64,000 bases of DNA from Anaeramoeba flamelloides (GCA_027625915.1 JANTQA010000040.1:1364001-1428000), one strand, 5' to 3'. Shown: positions 12,015 to 23,289, counted from the first letter of the stretch. The notes: generated by a model from the sequence alone, not told the origin. Translations and numbers: made by a program.

Positions 12015-12350
12015 GAAGAATCTTTTTCGATCAAAGTGGCCCAATTTTATAGAAGAAATTCAACACAGTATATATCTTTTAATCCAATATTCTTCTTCAA
12101 ATAAATTTACAACTTTTGAATATAATTATTTTTACTAATTTGTCGATTTTTTTTTTTCAACCTTTTTATTCAGAAATTCAAAGTGAAAAAAAAAAAAACA
12201 ATTGGAAAATTTTATACAACATTAAGAAAATTGAGGCTTTGTGATCTCTGATAAAATTCAGGTATTTACTATTAACAAAATTGTTTTGTCAACAATTTTA
12301 ATTTACTAAAGAAATTCGAAATTTTGCAGGATATATTCCAATGAAATGGG
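12015..12350 (+). repeat. GGGCCC-class repeat (R5a type), truncated
   Basis: Starts with TCTTTTTCGATCAAAGTGGC and continues colinearly with 47956-48510 and 50957-51562 (GAAGAAAT.., ..AACATTAAGAAAA.., ..CAACAATTTTAATTT..). The match ends around 12350 near AATGAAATGGGCTC; the far terminal repeat is not recognisable, so the copy appears truncated. Confidence 0.6.
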
Positions 12351-13535
12351 CTCAAAACTTAATGTATATATATATATTTTTTTTCAGATTTTTTTTTGGA
12401 AAAATGAGCTCTAAAAAGTCAAATATTTTGACTTTGGTATCATTAAAAGAGAGGATACGGTTGAGTTGTTCCGAAAAATAAATACAAAAGAAATATACAA
12501 CATTATAATAGAATATTTTCTGGCTAATATAAAACAGCATGCTATAAGAAAAAAAAAATGAATTAAAAACAAAGTCTAAATAGCAAGCGGTTCAACCCAC
12601 CAGAAACATATATCCTCTCAATACTACGACTTTTTTTTTATCTTAATTTTTTTTTTTTCCACTCTTCATTTTTTTTCTCCAATTCTTTTTCGAGACAACT
12701 AAATTGAGTTTAAAATACGTCTAATGACTGTAATTAAAAGGTTCTTTTGACTAGTGTTTGTATTAGGAGTCGGAAATTTTAGTCACTTCAAAACTCTCTC
12801 TTTAACAGATTAAGAGCTCTTGAGCACTTAACCCTTACCAATAAATCCCACTCACTTTTTTTTCTTACTTTTCAATCTCTTTTTCTTGTCTTTAGCTTAA
12901 ATAAAAATTTTTCTTTTCATTTTTTAAGGGGAAAGTTATCATATACATCCATAATCTTTCTCATTTTATTTCAAGGATAAAAAACTATCAATAAATTTAT
13001 GATGTTCATCTAAACAGCAGGTAAACGTGTTGAATCACCTATCATCTTCAATAAAAAAATAAAAAAAATCAAAAAAACAAGTATTTTTTTTTTAAATTGA
13101 AAAAAAGAAACACATTAACTTATTATTTGGGAAGACTAGTTAAAAAATGAATTTCATATTTATTCAAAAAAAAAATTAATAAATAATTAAAAAAGATCTT
13201 TAATAAATAAAACAAACATGGAAAAAACATTTTTTTTTAATAAAGATATAATAATTTCAAAAATATTTTATAAATATCTTATTCGATTTAACTTTTATGG
13301 AATAGTTGTAGGCATTTTTTAAAAGATCATTTTAAATTATTAATGGAAATAAAATATTATTTAATACTGTGAAATTATTATATTCTGGATAAAAACGTGA
13401 AAAAAAAAATAAAAAGTGTGTGTATTTTTTTTTTTGCAAAATAATCGGAAAAAAACAAATAACAAAGCCTGGTGATATCTGTGTCTTGTGTGTGCTTGTG
13501 AATAAAGCCAATTAATGGGGTTTATACATGTGCAC

Positions 13536-14738
13536 CTAATTTAGTTGGTTTGTTATAGCTGTAGAAATTTCACTTAAAGTAACGCTTACAGGAGTAACAT
13601 TTTCGATATGCAATAATTTCTTTTTCCCGCAAACCCAGGGGTGTTGAAAGATTTGCTCTAATGTGAATCTTTTTTCAGGATTTTTTTCAAGCATGCCACA
13701 CAATAAAGATTTCAAATCCTTTGAAATTTCAATCGGGAAAAGCAAAGGATCATTGATAATAATATTGTATAATTCAATTATATCGTTGTTTGTGAAAGGA
13801 AGCTTTTTAAAGATCATGAAATAAAGTGTAACGCCCACTGCCCAAATGTCTGTTTTGACACCGCTATACTCTTCCCCAGCGCACACTTCTGGGGAGTAGA
13901 ACGCAGGCGATCCTTGCGTTTTCTTCAATTTGTCGTTTTTCACAAACACATGCGCAACACCAAAATCGCAGATCTTGATCACGCCCTCTGGCGTAAGCAA
14001 CAAATTCAGGGGCTTAATGTCGCGGTGGATCACACAGTTTTTGTGAAGATAATTTAGTCCGATTATCAATTCGCGAAACCATCTTCTACACAGCTCAAGA
14101 TTGGTCCCTTTTTGTTTCAGAATTGCATCGTGCAAATTGCCCCCAGACACATACTCCATCACCAAAAAAATGTGCTTCCCGTTCACACCATCATCCATGA
14201 CCTCATAAAGCTGAACAATGTTGGGGTGGTTCAGTTTCTTCATGATCGCGATTTCCTTCATCACGTCATTGTCAGGCTGCGAGGTGTTGCGGAGTGTCTT
14301 TCTCCTTAAACGTGATTTTTTGATTTTTTTTGTTGCATAGAGAATACTATCCTTTTGCACAAGCTTCACTTTACCAAACGCACCTCTCCCCAGGAGCTTG
14401 ACATTCGAATATTTGTTCACCTTTTTGCCCTTGCTGGTCTTTCGAATGAACACATTATTTGTTTCAGTGATCGAAGTTGGTCGGGTAAATTCTGTTCGTT
14501 CGTTCAAGACTTGTTTTGTTGTGAAGATTATTTTTTGGAAAGTTGTTTAATAAATTTTGTGTTTTTTTTAATTTTTTTGTTATGTTTATGTAATTTTCAG
14601 AACCAAAAAGAGAAATCGTTTGATTATTACTTGTTGAGAAATATGAAAGAAAAAGAAAAAGTTGTTTGAAATAATACGTGTTTTCCAACTAGGTTGACGG
14701 ATAGATTTGCTGAGTTTCTGGATTTGTTGATTGGACAT
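13536..14738 (-). CDS. CaMKK-like Ser/Thr protein kinase, two exons
   Basis: Protein kinase of the CaMKK / SNF1-activating-kinase type. Exon 2 (13536-14509) has no ATG before the kinase core. Exon 1 (14678-14738) with ATG at 14736-14738, donor GTATTA and acceptor AACAAG restores phase and gives 344 residues; this join is inferred. Residues (approximate): glycine loop GRGAFG 61-66, Lys 81 in YATKKIKK, catalytic loop HRDIKPLN near 182, DFG 202-204, and the activation segment KKTQGSPAFYSPE with candidate phospho-Thr 219. IKICDFGV and GSPAF are typical of CaMKK relatives (IKIADFGV, GTPAF). SPE replaces the usual APE. The insert between Lys and the helix-C Glu (RLRRKTLRNTSQPDNDVMKE) corresponds to the basic RP-insert position of CaMKKs. 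Only about 30 residues follow the kinase domain, with no clear calmodulin-binding helix, so regulation may differ. It presumably phosphorylates AMPK-like kinases; that is inference from the family. Confidence 0.92.
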
Positions 14739-15637
14739 CGGTTATTAATAAAAAACAAACAAAAAAAAAATGTTTTGTCAAAATGTTTTAATGCATATCC
14801 CCTCTTTTCACATTTCATTTTTTGTCGCTTTCTGTTGTGTGTTTGATTCTGTCGATCTTTTTTTTGTGAAAGAAAAATTATTGTAAATTGGAAAACCTCT
14901 TGTCAAAATTTTTCTTTTTACTTGCCAAAAAATAATATTTTTACTTAAAAGTGGTTAGATCCTATCCTCATAAAACCCTTTTGCTCAAACAATTTTTTGT
15001 ATCAAAAAGCATTAACCTTGAAAAATGACTGTTTGTGTTTTTTTAAAGGAATGGTGTTAATAAAATAGAATTATTTGTATTGTAACAAATAGGAAGGTAT
15101 TTATTATTGGTTTTCTCAAATAGGAAAATCAAAATAAGAATTTCTCTTGATTTTTTTTTATTGGAATGTGAACCACCTTGTCTTTTGTTAAATTCCTTGG
15201 ATGTAGTTTATTTTTGACAAAAACAAAGAATGATAAATTCAAAAAAAAAAGTCAACAAAAATTTATAAATCCATTTTCCATTTTGGTAAATCTCTAAACT
15301 CTATTTGTAAAACAATTTTTGACTGTAAATATTTAGAAGGACAACAAAATTTACACAGTACATTGACATTTGAATGAATATAATACTTTATTCAAAGTTA
15401 ATGGAAAAAATTTTAAACATCAAAAATGAAGCAAAAATTTTTCAAACATTTATTTAAAATTATCTGTATAATTCCATCTAAAAAGAATTGAGTTGATATA
15501 AACCCAGAGAAATTAAAAAAACTGAGATTTCCTACAGAAAAAAGATTTGACAAATTTTTTTTTTTTAATTTCCAAAAATGAAAAAAATAAAATTGAAAAT
15601 TTTGAATTCGACAAAAATTTAAGTACTTCATACTTTA

Positions 15638-17228
15638 CTGTTGTGAAAAAAAAGTGAGGAATGGAAAAAAAGTGAGGAATTTTTTATTTTAAAAAATGAA
15701 AGTGTTTAATATTGTTTTGTTTGTCTTTCTCTTTTTTTTGATTTGTTTGATTGGTGAATGTAATAAATTTAAAAGTAATTGGGCCTCCTTCAAAGATTCC
15801 TTTTCTTTCCTCTTCCTTAGTCTCTCTTTACGATTATTTTCTAATACCTGTAAAAAATTTTTTGATGTAACAATTTGTCCACCAAGTGATAATCTAGCTC
15901 GTTTTTTTTGTTTTTTTTTGGTTTAGCAATGGGTGTGTTATTTGGTAATTCCACTAGAGTCTCATAAGGGGTAATGCCACAAGTTTTAAAGGAATTTCTA
16001 ATATTTTTAAATGTTAAAGATACTTGAAGGCCATCTCGTATAGTAGAGAGAAAAGATTCATAAGTTCCATCAATTAATTGACGCTTAATATAGCTTTTAA
16101 AACCTTTAAAACATCCTACATCTAGAGGTTGAAGAAAATCTGTGGAATTTGAGGGTAAAAATAATATTTGAATTAAATTTTTTTTACAAATTTTTATTGA
16201 TTCTGAGTTATAATGGGATGGGGCATTGTCAAGTATCAATAATGCTTTAGCATTTTTTCCAATTTTTTTCCTTCTTTGTCTAATGTTTGGCAATAAAATT
16301 GATGTTATAAAAAGATGAAATAAATTTTGGTTCATGTAACCACTTTCCGAAAAAACAAAGGATAGTGGAACAGTACTAAAATTATCAACAAAATTTCTCT
16401 CAACAGTTTTCCTCTTATCTAATATTAAAGTCGGAAGATAGGTTCCATCATCAGCAATTGTACAAACAGCAGTGATATGAAATCTTGATTTTGGAATTTT
16501 TCTTATTGGATTTTTAATTTTTTCTGTTGTCACAACTCTAATCTTAACAGAGTCCGTGTTATTAAAACATGCTGTCTCATCAACGTTAAAAATCATACCC
16601 CGTTGATAATTATTTTTCTCTTTTAATCTTTTTAAATTAACAAAATAATCAACTAAATCTTCATTGGTAGGAAGTGGTTTTTCTTTTTTGTATATTTTGA
16701 CTTTCAGTGATAATTAATTTATTTCTTTCTGAAAAGGCCTTAACCCAATTAGTACTAATTATTTGTTCATGTAAATTATAATGATTTAAATCAGGTAATT
16801 GTTTATGGCGTATCAATTCATTAGCCTGTAAAACAATTTCTTTTTTACTCGGGGGCTAAATTCTGTGAAAGTTGATTTTTAATCCAATCAACCAATTCTT
16901 TTTTCATCCTTTTCCTTCATTTTTCGAGGTCTTCCTTTGGGTTTCATTGGTTTGTTTGATTTATCTCTAATCACCCATCTATTTAAACTTCGGTCAGAGA
17001 TACCCATAAACCTTGAAAATTTACGCTGAGATATTTTGAAATTCGGAACTTCATTGAGAATTTTAAAAATTTCAAGACATTTCCCCCATTTTTGTTTTAA
17101 CCTCTCTTACTCGCGTACATGCCTTTAAACGATTTACAAAACTGTTTAACATAAGTAAAATAAAAAAAATGTTGTGAAAATAATTTTGCCTCACTTTTTT
17201 TCGATTCCTCACTTTTTTTTCACAACAG
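15638..17228 (-). mobile_element. Tigger/pogo-type DNA transposon, decayed
   Basis: A 1591-bp element with about 41-bp terminal inverted repeats beginning CTGTTGTGAAAAAAAAGTGA; the two ends differ at about one base over this stretch. Each end contains the 16-mer AAAAAAAGTGAGGAAT or a near copy twice in tandem, which looks like a doubled transposase-binding site. TTA at 15635-15637 and 17229-17231 looks like a 3-bp target duplication; pogo elements usually duplicate TA, so the exact boundary is open. It encodes a DDE_1-type transposase on the minus strand, now split over several frames. The well-matched ends suggest a fairly recent insertion. Confidence 0.9.
15841..17150 (-). pseudogene. Tigger/pogo transposase (DDE_1), frame-broken
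   Basis: Reading the minus strand from about 17150: a helix-turn-helix (KISQRKFSRFMGISDRSLNR, near 16975-17045), then an AT-hook-like GRPRK (near 16930), then a CENP-B-like segment with NWVKAFSERN (near 16730), then an open 251-codon DDE domain (15841-16596). The DDE domain shows FNVDET (first Asp), LLILDNAPSH (second Asp) and NSTDFLQPLDVG (third Asp, 35 residues between), a DDxD signature of Tigger/pogo/jerky-type transposases. The parts lie in different frames: the HTH frame runs into a stop near 16895, and further shifts are needed near 17080 and 16690, so about three breaks. The copy is not expected to make an active enzyme, although the DDE domain is intact. Confidence 0.88.
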
Positions 17229-17639
17229 TTAATTAATATTTAGTCAATCCTTATAAAGTTTATTTAAAATATAGTCAACTTTCCAGAAATTAAAATTCTT
17301 GAGGATTTTGTTTCTTACAGTTAGTTATTAGTGTATGATTTTTAAAAGTCTCGAGTAGGAAATATAAGATTTTTTAACTAAAAAATTAACTTTGGAATTG
17401 CCAATGAATTTTAGTTTAATTCCACTTTGGTTTATTATTTTAATAGACAATAACGGAAAGTTTTGAAAAAGGTGTTTTCCATCTTCAAAAACGTGTAAAC
17501 TGAAAAAAAAAAAACTCTGATGAGAAATATTCGGTGTAAAATTTTTGTTTTTTAATTTTTGAAATAAACCGAAAATTAATTAAATTTTCTGTGTATTTGA
17601 AAAATTCAAAAAACATAACTGAAGTGTAAGTAGAGTACT

Positions 17640-18410
17640 GTAGAGTGGGGGTAGAGTACCGCCAAGTGCCTAGGTTTTCTTGAAATTTTCTGTTTTAACT
17701 GTTAAGTGTTCTAGATTTTTTTGAGGTTTTCTATTTTATTTTGAAATGTTATAGGTTTTTTTTACTTTTTGAAATAAACAGAAAATTTTAATAAATTTTT
17801 GGTTTATTACGGAAAGTAAAAAAAACCAAACCGAAAATCTATTGATTTTCTAAATAAATAGAAAACTCAAAAAAACCTAACGATATTCTATTGATTTTCC
17901 AAATAAATAAAAAACAGAAAAAAACCTCGACCACTTCACAAATAAATAGAAAACCCAAAAAAACCTAACGAAAATCTATTGAATTTCCAAATAAATAGAA
18001 AACCCAAGAAAAACTAACGACATTTTCCAGAATTTAAAAGAATAGAGTAAAATCATATAGATCTTGATTTATTCTTTTAAATTCTGGCCCCCCCCCCCCC
18101 CCCCCACCCCCCTGAAAGTATATGTCAAGTGCAATCGGGTGCCCTGGAGTGCCTATTTTTGTCCGGAATTCAAAAGAGTTGGTGAAAAATCTTTGATTTT
18201 ACTCTATCATTTTCAATTCTCGAAACGCAATTGTTTTTTTTTTTTTTTACTTTTTGAAATAAACTGAAAATTTAATCAATTTTCTATTCATTTTAAAAAT
18301 TTAAGAAAACCTTATCGAAGTGTCCTACGGGTGCCTAGGATTTTTTTTAATTTCTGAAATTACAAAAAAACCTAAGGGATAAATCAAAAACAAAGCATTT
18401 TTACCAATTT
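17640..18410. repeat. Palindrome-rich hairpin array, unit 1
   Basis: Built from short palindromic modules. (i) CCAGAATTTAAAAGAATA at 18027-18044 faces its perfect reverse complement at 18070-18087. (ii) AATAAATAGAAAAC..AAAAAAACCTAACG..CTATTGATTTTCC is repeated directly about four times between 17840 and 17995, and its reverse complement appears as GAGGTTTTCTATTTTATTT near 17730. The modules are punctuated by AAGTGCCTAG or CTAACG. The same modules recur at 19470-20020 and 42630-43240, with fragments near 26205-26290 and 35750-35925. No coding capacity is seen. Confidence 0.8.
18088..18113 (+). repeat. Poly-C tract
   Basis: A run of C broken by a single A, directly after the right arm of the hairpin at 18027-18087 and at the place where other copies of the module have GGAAAA. 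It is striking in such AT-rich DNA. Confidence 0.95.
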
Positions 18411-18572
18411 AAAAGATCAAATAATTCTTCAATAGTCTAAATAATTGATCCCCTGTTTGAAACATATTCATTAGATATAAACTACTTTTAAAATATTCAA
18501 AATGACCTCTTTACTCTAAACAAAAATTTTCAAAATTTTTACTATTAAAAATTTAAAAAAAAAAAGAAAATA

Positions 18573-18943
18573 CATCCAATTTATTCAACTTGTGAATTTT
18601 TTCTTTCCTTTCGTAATATAACCTGAAACAAAAAAAATGTTTAAAGCATTTTTTTTCTTTTATCATTTTGACACAAAAATTGTTTCGTTTCAACTTGTAA
18701 AGTTTCATAATGAAACATTATAAAAATTCTTTCCTTTTAAACTCACCTAAACCTCCATTAGAGCCAATCTATTCCACTTGAGATTTTTTCTTTCATTATG
18801 AAATTTAACTTGAAAGAAACCAATTGCTTTAAACAATTTTTATCACAACACGATGAAAGAAAAAAAATGCTTTAAACAATTTTTTTGTTTCAGGTTATAT
18901 TACGAAAGGAAAGAAAAAATTCACAGGTTGAATAAATTGGCTG
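18573..18943. mobile_element. Foldback (hairpin) MITE, 371 bp, TA-flanked
   Basis: The ends are near-perfect inverted repeats of about 90 bp: CATCCAATTTATTCAACTTG at the left, and at the right the reverse complement of CAGCCAATTTATTCAACCTG. The pairing continues, less perfectly, to a loop near 18740-18790, so almost the whole element can fold. TA at 18571-18572 and 18944-18945 fits a Tc1/mariner/pogo-type target duplication. The paralogous segment near 20200 lacks the element and acts as an empty site. Confidence 0.87.
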
Positions 18944-19469
18944 TAGAATCTTGAGAATTGAATGATTCAATTTAAATTGTAAAATATCTTTAAAAATAAT
19001 TTTTGATCAAAGATATTTTATTAACCAATGAATTTTTATTTCAATTAAAGTTATTAAAAGGTGTAAAATTAGCAAATATTTATTTTTTTCAAAAAATTTT
19101 CTAATGATACACTGGTCTGAAAAAATAAAATTGAAAAAAAAAAAAAGTTAGACAAAATTACTCAATTCTTTAACCTTTAATCTTGAATAATATATTTTAT
19201 TCATAATATAATTAAAATTCCAGTACTTTAAATTCATGAGACTATTGTATTTTTTGTTGTTAGTATAAAATACTTTTTTTAAAAGTCTCTTTTCAAGAAA
19301 AAAATGTATTTTTCGGAGAAAAAATTCCAAATAAACAGAAGAATGAATTATAGTTTAATTCAACTTGGAGATATTTACTTTGCTAGATAATAACAAATAG
19401 TTATGGAAACATCGTACTCATCTAATAAAACTGAAACACGAAAAACAATTCCCGATGATAATTATTGAT

Positions 19470-20020
19470 AGTGTCCGTCAAGTGCCTATCTTTTCCAGAA
19501 TTCAAAAAAATAGGGTAAAATCAAAGATTTTGCTCAATTCTTTTGAATTCTGGAAAAGCTAACGGCGTTTTTTTTTTTTTGCTTTTTGGAAATGACAGAA
19601 AATTTATTTAAATTTTCTATTCATTTCAAAAATTAAAAAAAAACTAACGAAAAGTGTCCGTCAAGTGCCTAGCTTTTCTTGAGGTTTTCGATTTTATTAG
19701 TAAAATCTATTGATTTTCCTAATAAACAGAAAACTCAAAAAAACCTAAAGAAAATCAATAGATTTTCCAAATAAAATAGAAAGAAAAAAAAACCTAGAAC
19801 ACTTCACCAAATAAAAAGGAAAACTCAAGAAAAGCAAACAGTTGTTTTCCAGAATTCAAAAGAATAGAGAAAAATCTTTGATTTTACTCAATTCTTTTAA
19901 ATTCTGGAAAACCTAACGAGAGTGTCCTAGTTTTTTTTTACTTTTGGAAATAAACAGAAAATTTATTTAAATTTTCTATTCATTTCAAAAATTAAAAAAA
20001 ACCTAACGGAAAATCAAAAA
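19470..20020. repeat. Palindrome-rich hairpin array, unit 2
   Basis: Second array of the modules described at 17640. TTTTCCAGAATTC..GAATTCTGGAAAA hairpins lie at 19491-19557 and 19845-19911. Two palindromic modules with AGAAAATTTATTTAAATTTT lie near 19580 and 19960, and a GTAAAATCTATTGATTTTCC module lies near 19700. The spacers read GTGTCCGTCAAGTGCCTA. The 320-bp tail that follows (20050-20370) matches the tail of unit 1 (18410-18572 plus 18945-19080). Confidence 0.8.
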
Positions 20021-20617
20021 ACCAATATTGTTTTTTTGACTAATTTAAAAAAAAAAATAATTCCATAATAGTAAAAATAATTGGTTATCGGTTTGAAATA
20101 TTTTTATTAAATTTAAAATACTTTTTAAATATATGATTATAACCTCTTAACTGTGTAGATAAAAATATTCAAATTTTTTACTTTTAAATTTGAAAAAAAT
20201 CTGACTGGAAAATTGAATTTTTCAACTTAAATTGTTAAATATCTTTAAAAGTATTTTTTGATCAGAGCTCTTTTATTAACCAATAGTGTTTATTTTAAGT
20301 GGAGTTATCAAAAAGTGAAAAATTATCAAATGTTTGATTATTTTTTTGAAAATAATTTTTTCATGATTGTGTAGTGAAGTGACTTAAATTTATGCAAAAC
20401 AAAAACTAGAATTAATTTTTCAAAGCTACAGTAATATTAAAGCTGGTGAATAATTTACGTTCTTAAAGAACAAGTTTTTGTTTTCTTATGAAAAAATAGT
20501 CACCCATATTTGTAAAAATGAATTTATTAAATTTCTGTTGGTTAACAACCATTTTTTATCATTTTGCTTGACAACAATCAGTTATTTTTATCAGATAATT
20601 CTTAACTGTCTCACCAA

Positions 20618-21196
20618 ATGTTCATATACAGTGACAACTCTGGATCTAGTGGAGACGATGGTGGCTTGGGATCTTTGGATTCTGAGTTTTCATTCTCAAA
20701 ACCTAAAAAAAAGATAAAAGAAAAAGAAAAAGAAAAAGGAAATGGAAAAAAAGGAAAAAAAGACAAAAGAAGCCAACGTTTTGAAAAAACAATCAACCCA
20801 CTAAAGGCAAATAAAAAAAAAAAAGTATTAATCCCCCCACCAACCCAAAAGGAAAGAATTGAAGATCTAAAAAAACAGATCCAAAATCGAAAAAAACAAA
20901 ATTTGGACGTTCAACAAAAATTAGAAGAACAAAATATTGCAACAAACAAACTTCAAAAAAGGAATGAAGAACTAAAAAACACTTTTGAAATGAAAAAAAA
21001 AAGGCTCAAAGAGTTAAAGAGAGATGACAAAGAAGACGAAATCGAAAAAGAAAAAGAAAATGAAAAAGAAAACGAAAAAGAAAACGAAAAAGAAGATCAA
21101 AATGATTATGAAATCAAAAAAGAAGAAATAGATGAAAAAAGCGAATCAAACGAAAATACTGGGTCGATCTTAACAAGTGAAGACATTTTTAATTAA
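20618..21196 (+). CDS. KE-rich coiled-coil protein of unknown function
   Basis: Encodes 192 residues. The N-terminus is short, Ser/Gly/Asp-rich (about 1-28), followed by a very basic Lys-rich block (29-70), a predicted coiled coil from about residue 78 to 145 (QKERIEDLKKQIQNRKK, then QQKLEEQN and KLQKRNEELK heptads), then KEKENEKEN repeats and an acidic tail ending SEDIFN. Not recognised as any named family. KEN-type runs of this kind occur in other proteins of the window (beta adaptin hinge, GAPDH linker), so it fits this genome. The start is uncertain: AG precedes TGACAAC at 20633 and could be a splice acceptor with an upstream exon. The purine-strand bias typical of Lys/Glu repeats could also create such an open frame by chance, but its length and the ordered heptads argue for a gene. 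AATAAA follows the stop at 21229. Confidence 0.68.
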   Translation: MFIYSDNSGSSGDDGGLGSLDSEFSFSKPKKKIKEKEKEKGNGKKGKKDKRSQRFEKTINPLKANKKKKVLIPPPTQKERIEDLKKQIQNRKKQNLDVQQKLEEQNIATNKLQKRNEELKNTFEMKKKRLKELKRDDKEDEIEKEKENEKENEKENEKEDQNDYEIKKEEIDEKSESNENTGSILTSEDIFN

Positions 21197-23289
21197 AAAG
21201 AACAAATCACTATTTTCTTTTTCTTTTTAATAAACTGAATTATTTTACTATTAATCACGCTTCAATTGTTTGTTTTTTTATTTTATTTGGATCGTTATGG
21301 CTGTGTTCTTTATTGATAAGGGTTGAGACTTATTGATAGAAATATGATCAAAACATTCAGTTTTTCGCCTGATCCAATCAATCTCGAAAGAAATTCACTT
21401 CATTTGAATTGAAAGTTTCATAATTCAGAAACAAAAAAATTATCGTCGATCGTAAATTCTCTTCAAATGTCTGAGTCAAAAAAACTAATTTTCTTCCAAT
21501 AAATCTTGTTCAAAAGAATAACCTTGTTTTTTTTGTTTTAAGAAACCCTTTTTATGCAAACAATAACACTTAGCTTGAGATCTTGAAATAATTTTAGAAA
21601 AAAAAACAAATCAGGAAGTAGGTACATTTTACCATTTTGGAAAATTTTAATTGTGAAAACATTACTGAAAATATTTTTTGAGTGCCACGGGATATTGAAA
21701 TTTTGAAACAAAATACCATTCTCAGTTCTAGTTGTGAAAAGAAAGTGAACTCAAAGTAATTCAGAGTTGAATCTTTTATTGTTTCAATTCTTTGAATATT
21801 GTATTGTGATTAAATTTTTCGTTTTATTAAATTTGGTTTTGGATCTAAGAAATGTGTTTAAACTAATAAATGATATAAAACAAACAGTAAAACAAAAAAA
21901 TAGACCCGAAAAGGTGTGTATTTTAAACAACTATTTTCTTTGAGAAGACCAAACAAGAAAGATCACCTTTCAAATAAATTTGTTGAAATCAATGAATGAA
22001 AAAAAAAAATTAAAACAAAAACCTATTTTGGAAGATTGATTTTCTTTTTCTTCTTAATTTGTATGAATCCAATCAATTTATAATGTGGAATTTCTCACAC
22101 CATTACTATATACCACTACAACCCAAAAAATACTAAAAATGGAAAATTGGATAAATACCTTCCAAAAAAAAACAATAAATGAAAAAATAAAAATAAATAA
22201 AGTTTCAATTGAACTATTTCTTGAAAACATTTTTTGCCAAAAAAATTGAATTAAAACTTGAAATTATGTATATTTTTATCTACAATATCTTGTTTTAACT
22301 CATTTACTAAAACAAATTCTAAATTATGGGAATTTTATTTTCCCAAAAGGGACTAATTTGGTCTTCAAATCATTTTTTTATTTTTCAATGATAAAATTCA
22401 AAAAAAAGTTATTTAAAAAAGATAAACTCTTTGGAAGAATAACCAAATTTAATATTTGAACTTAGTCTTTGATTTCAAAATTTTCTCAACCTCAATTTTT
22501 CAAAAAAAAATAAAAAAAGTACACAGTAATTTCAAAAATATTTTGGATATTCAAAAAAAAATCCACCAGTGGTTAATTGAATTAATTTTTATCTAGATTA
22601 CGAAAAATATTAATCAGAAAAAAAGTACTTTTTTATAATTAAAACATATAATTGTTCAAAAATAATAGAAACATAAAAAAAAATAATTGGGGTTGATATG
22701 AATAAAAGAAATACCTGACAAAACAAAATAATTTTTTCAAATAATCACAAAAATGCTAAAAAAATTTTTTTCTCCCATACATTGGTATTTCTAATTCAAA
22801 ATTTCTCAATTTCTTTGGAAAATTAAAATTGTTAACTAGAAGATTTTTAATCTGTAAATTTCAAACTTTTTTTCAAGAAATTGTATAGTTTTGATTTTAA
22901 TTAAGTTAATTAGGAGGTTTCAAACATTATTTTTTTTTCAAATTGACTATTATTCTTCAAAAAAAGAAAAAAAAAAAAAAAAATTAAAAAAAGGCAACAA
23001 AATAGAAAAGAAAAAGAAAAAGAATAATAATTAAAAAACTTGATTACCCGAGTAAAAAATTTTTTAAATATATAATTGGATATTTTTTTTTTGAAGAATC
23101 TTGTTTAAAATTCATATGATTAAATTCTATTTCTTCCATTAAGTATAGATACTTTAATGAGAAAAGAGTTTATATAAACTCTTTTTCAAAAATTGTGACT
23201 CAACTGAAATAATAAATTGAAAAAAAAAAAATTATCCTTTAGTATTCCAGAACAATTAATAACTAAATATGATTTGTAATTCACTTTTC

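Larger units (their letters stand above)
9520..13535. other. Gene-free convergent spacer
   Basis: Four kb between the 3' ends of the 7TM gene (+) and the kinase gene (-). It holds a family B MITE (9911-10445), a perfect 27-bp hairpin (10712-10816) and a truncated GGGCCC-class repeat (about 12015-12350). Remaining sequence is A/T-rich with no supported genes. Confidence 0.6.
14739..20617. other. Repeat island without host genes
   Basis: Nearly 6 kb with no supported host gene. 14739-15300 is plain A/T-rich DNA. From there to about 20370 the region consists of two related units in tandem (roughly 15300-19080 and 19080-20370). The left unit is enlarged by a Tigger/pogo transposon (15638-17228) and a foldback element (18573-18943). 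The stretch 20370-20617 shows nothing further. Confidence 0.6.

Noticed and set aside
15696-15926. 76-codon plus-strand frame with a signal-peptide-like start
   Set aside because: Lies antisense over the C-terminal end of the Tigger transposase; its hydrophobic start comes from T-rich DNA.
17840-17995. Direct repeats that could suggest a CRISPR-like array
   Set aside because: Units are only about four, irregular, palindrome-derived and lie in eukaryotic repeat DNA; spacers are not unique sequences and no cas-like genes are present.
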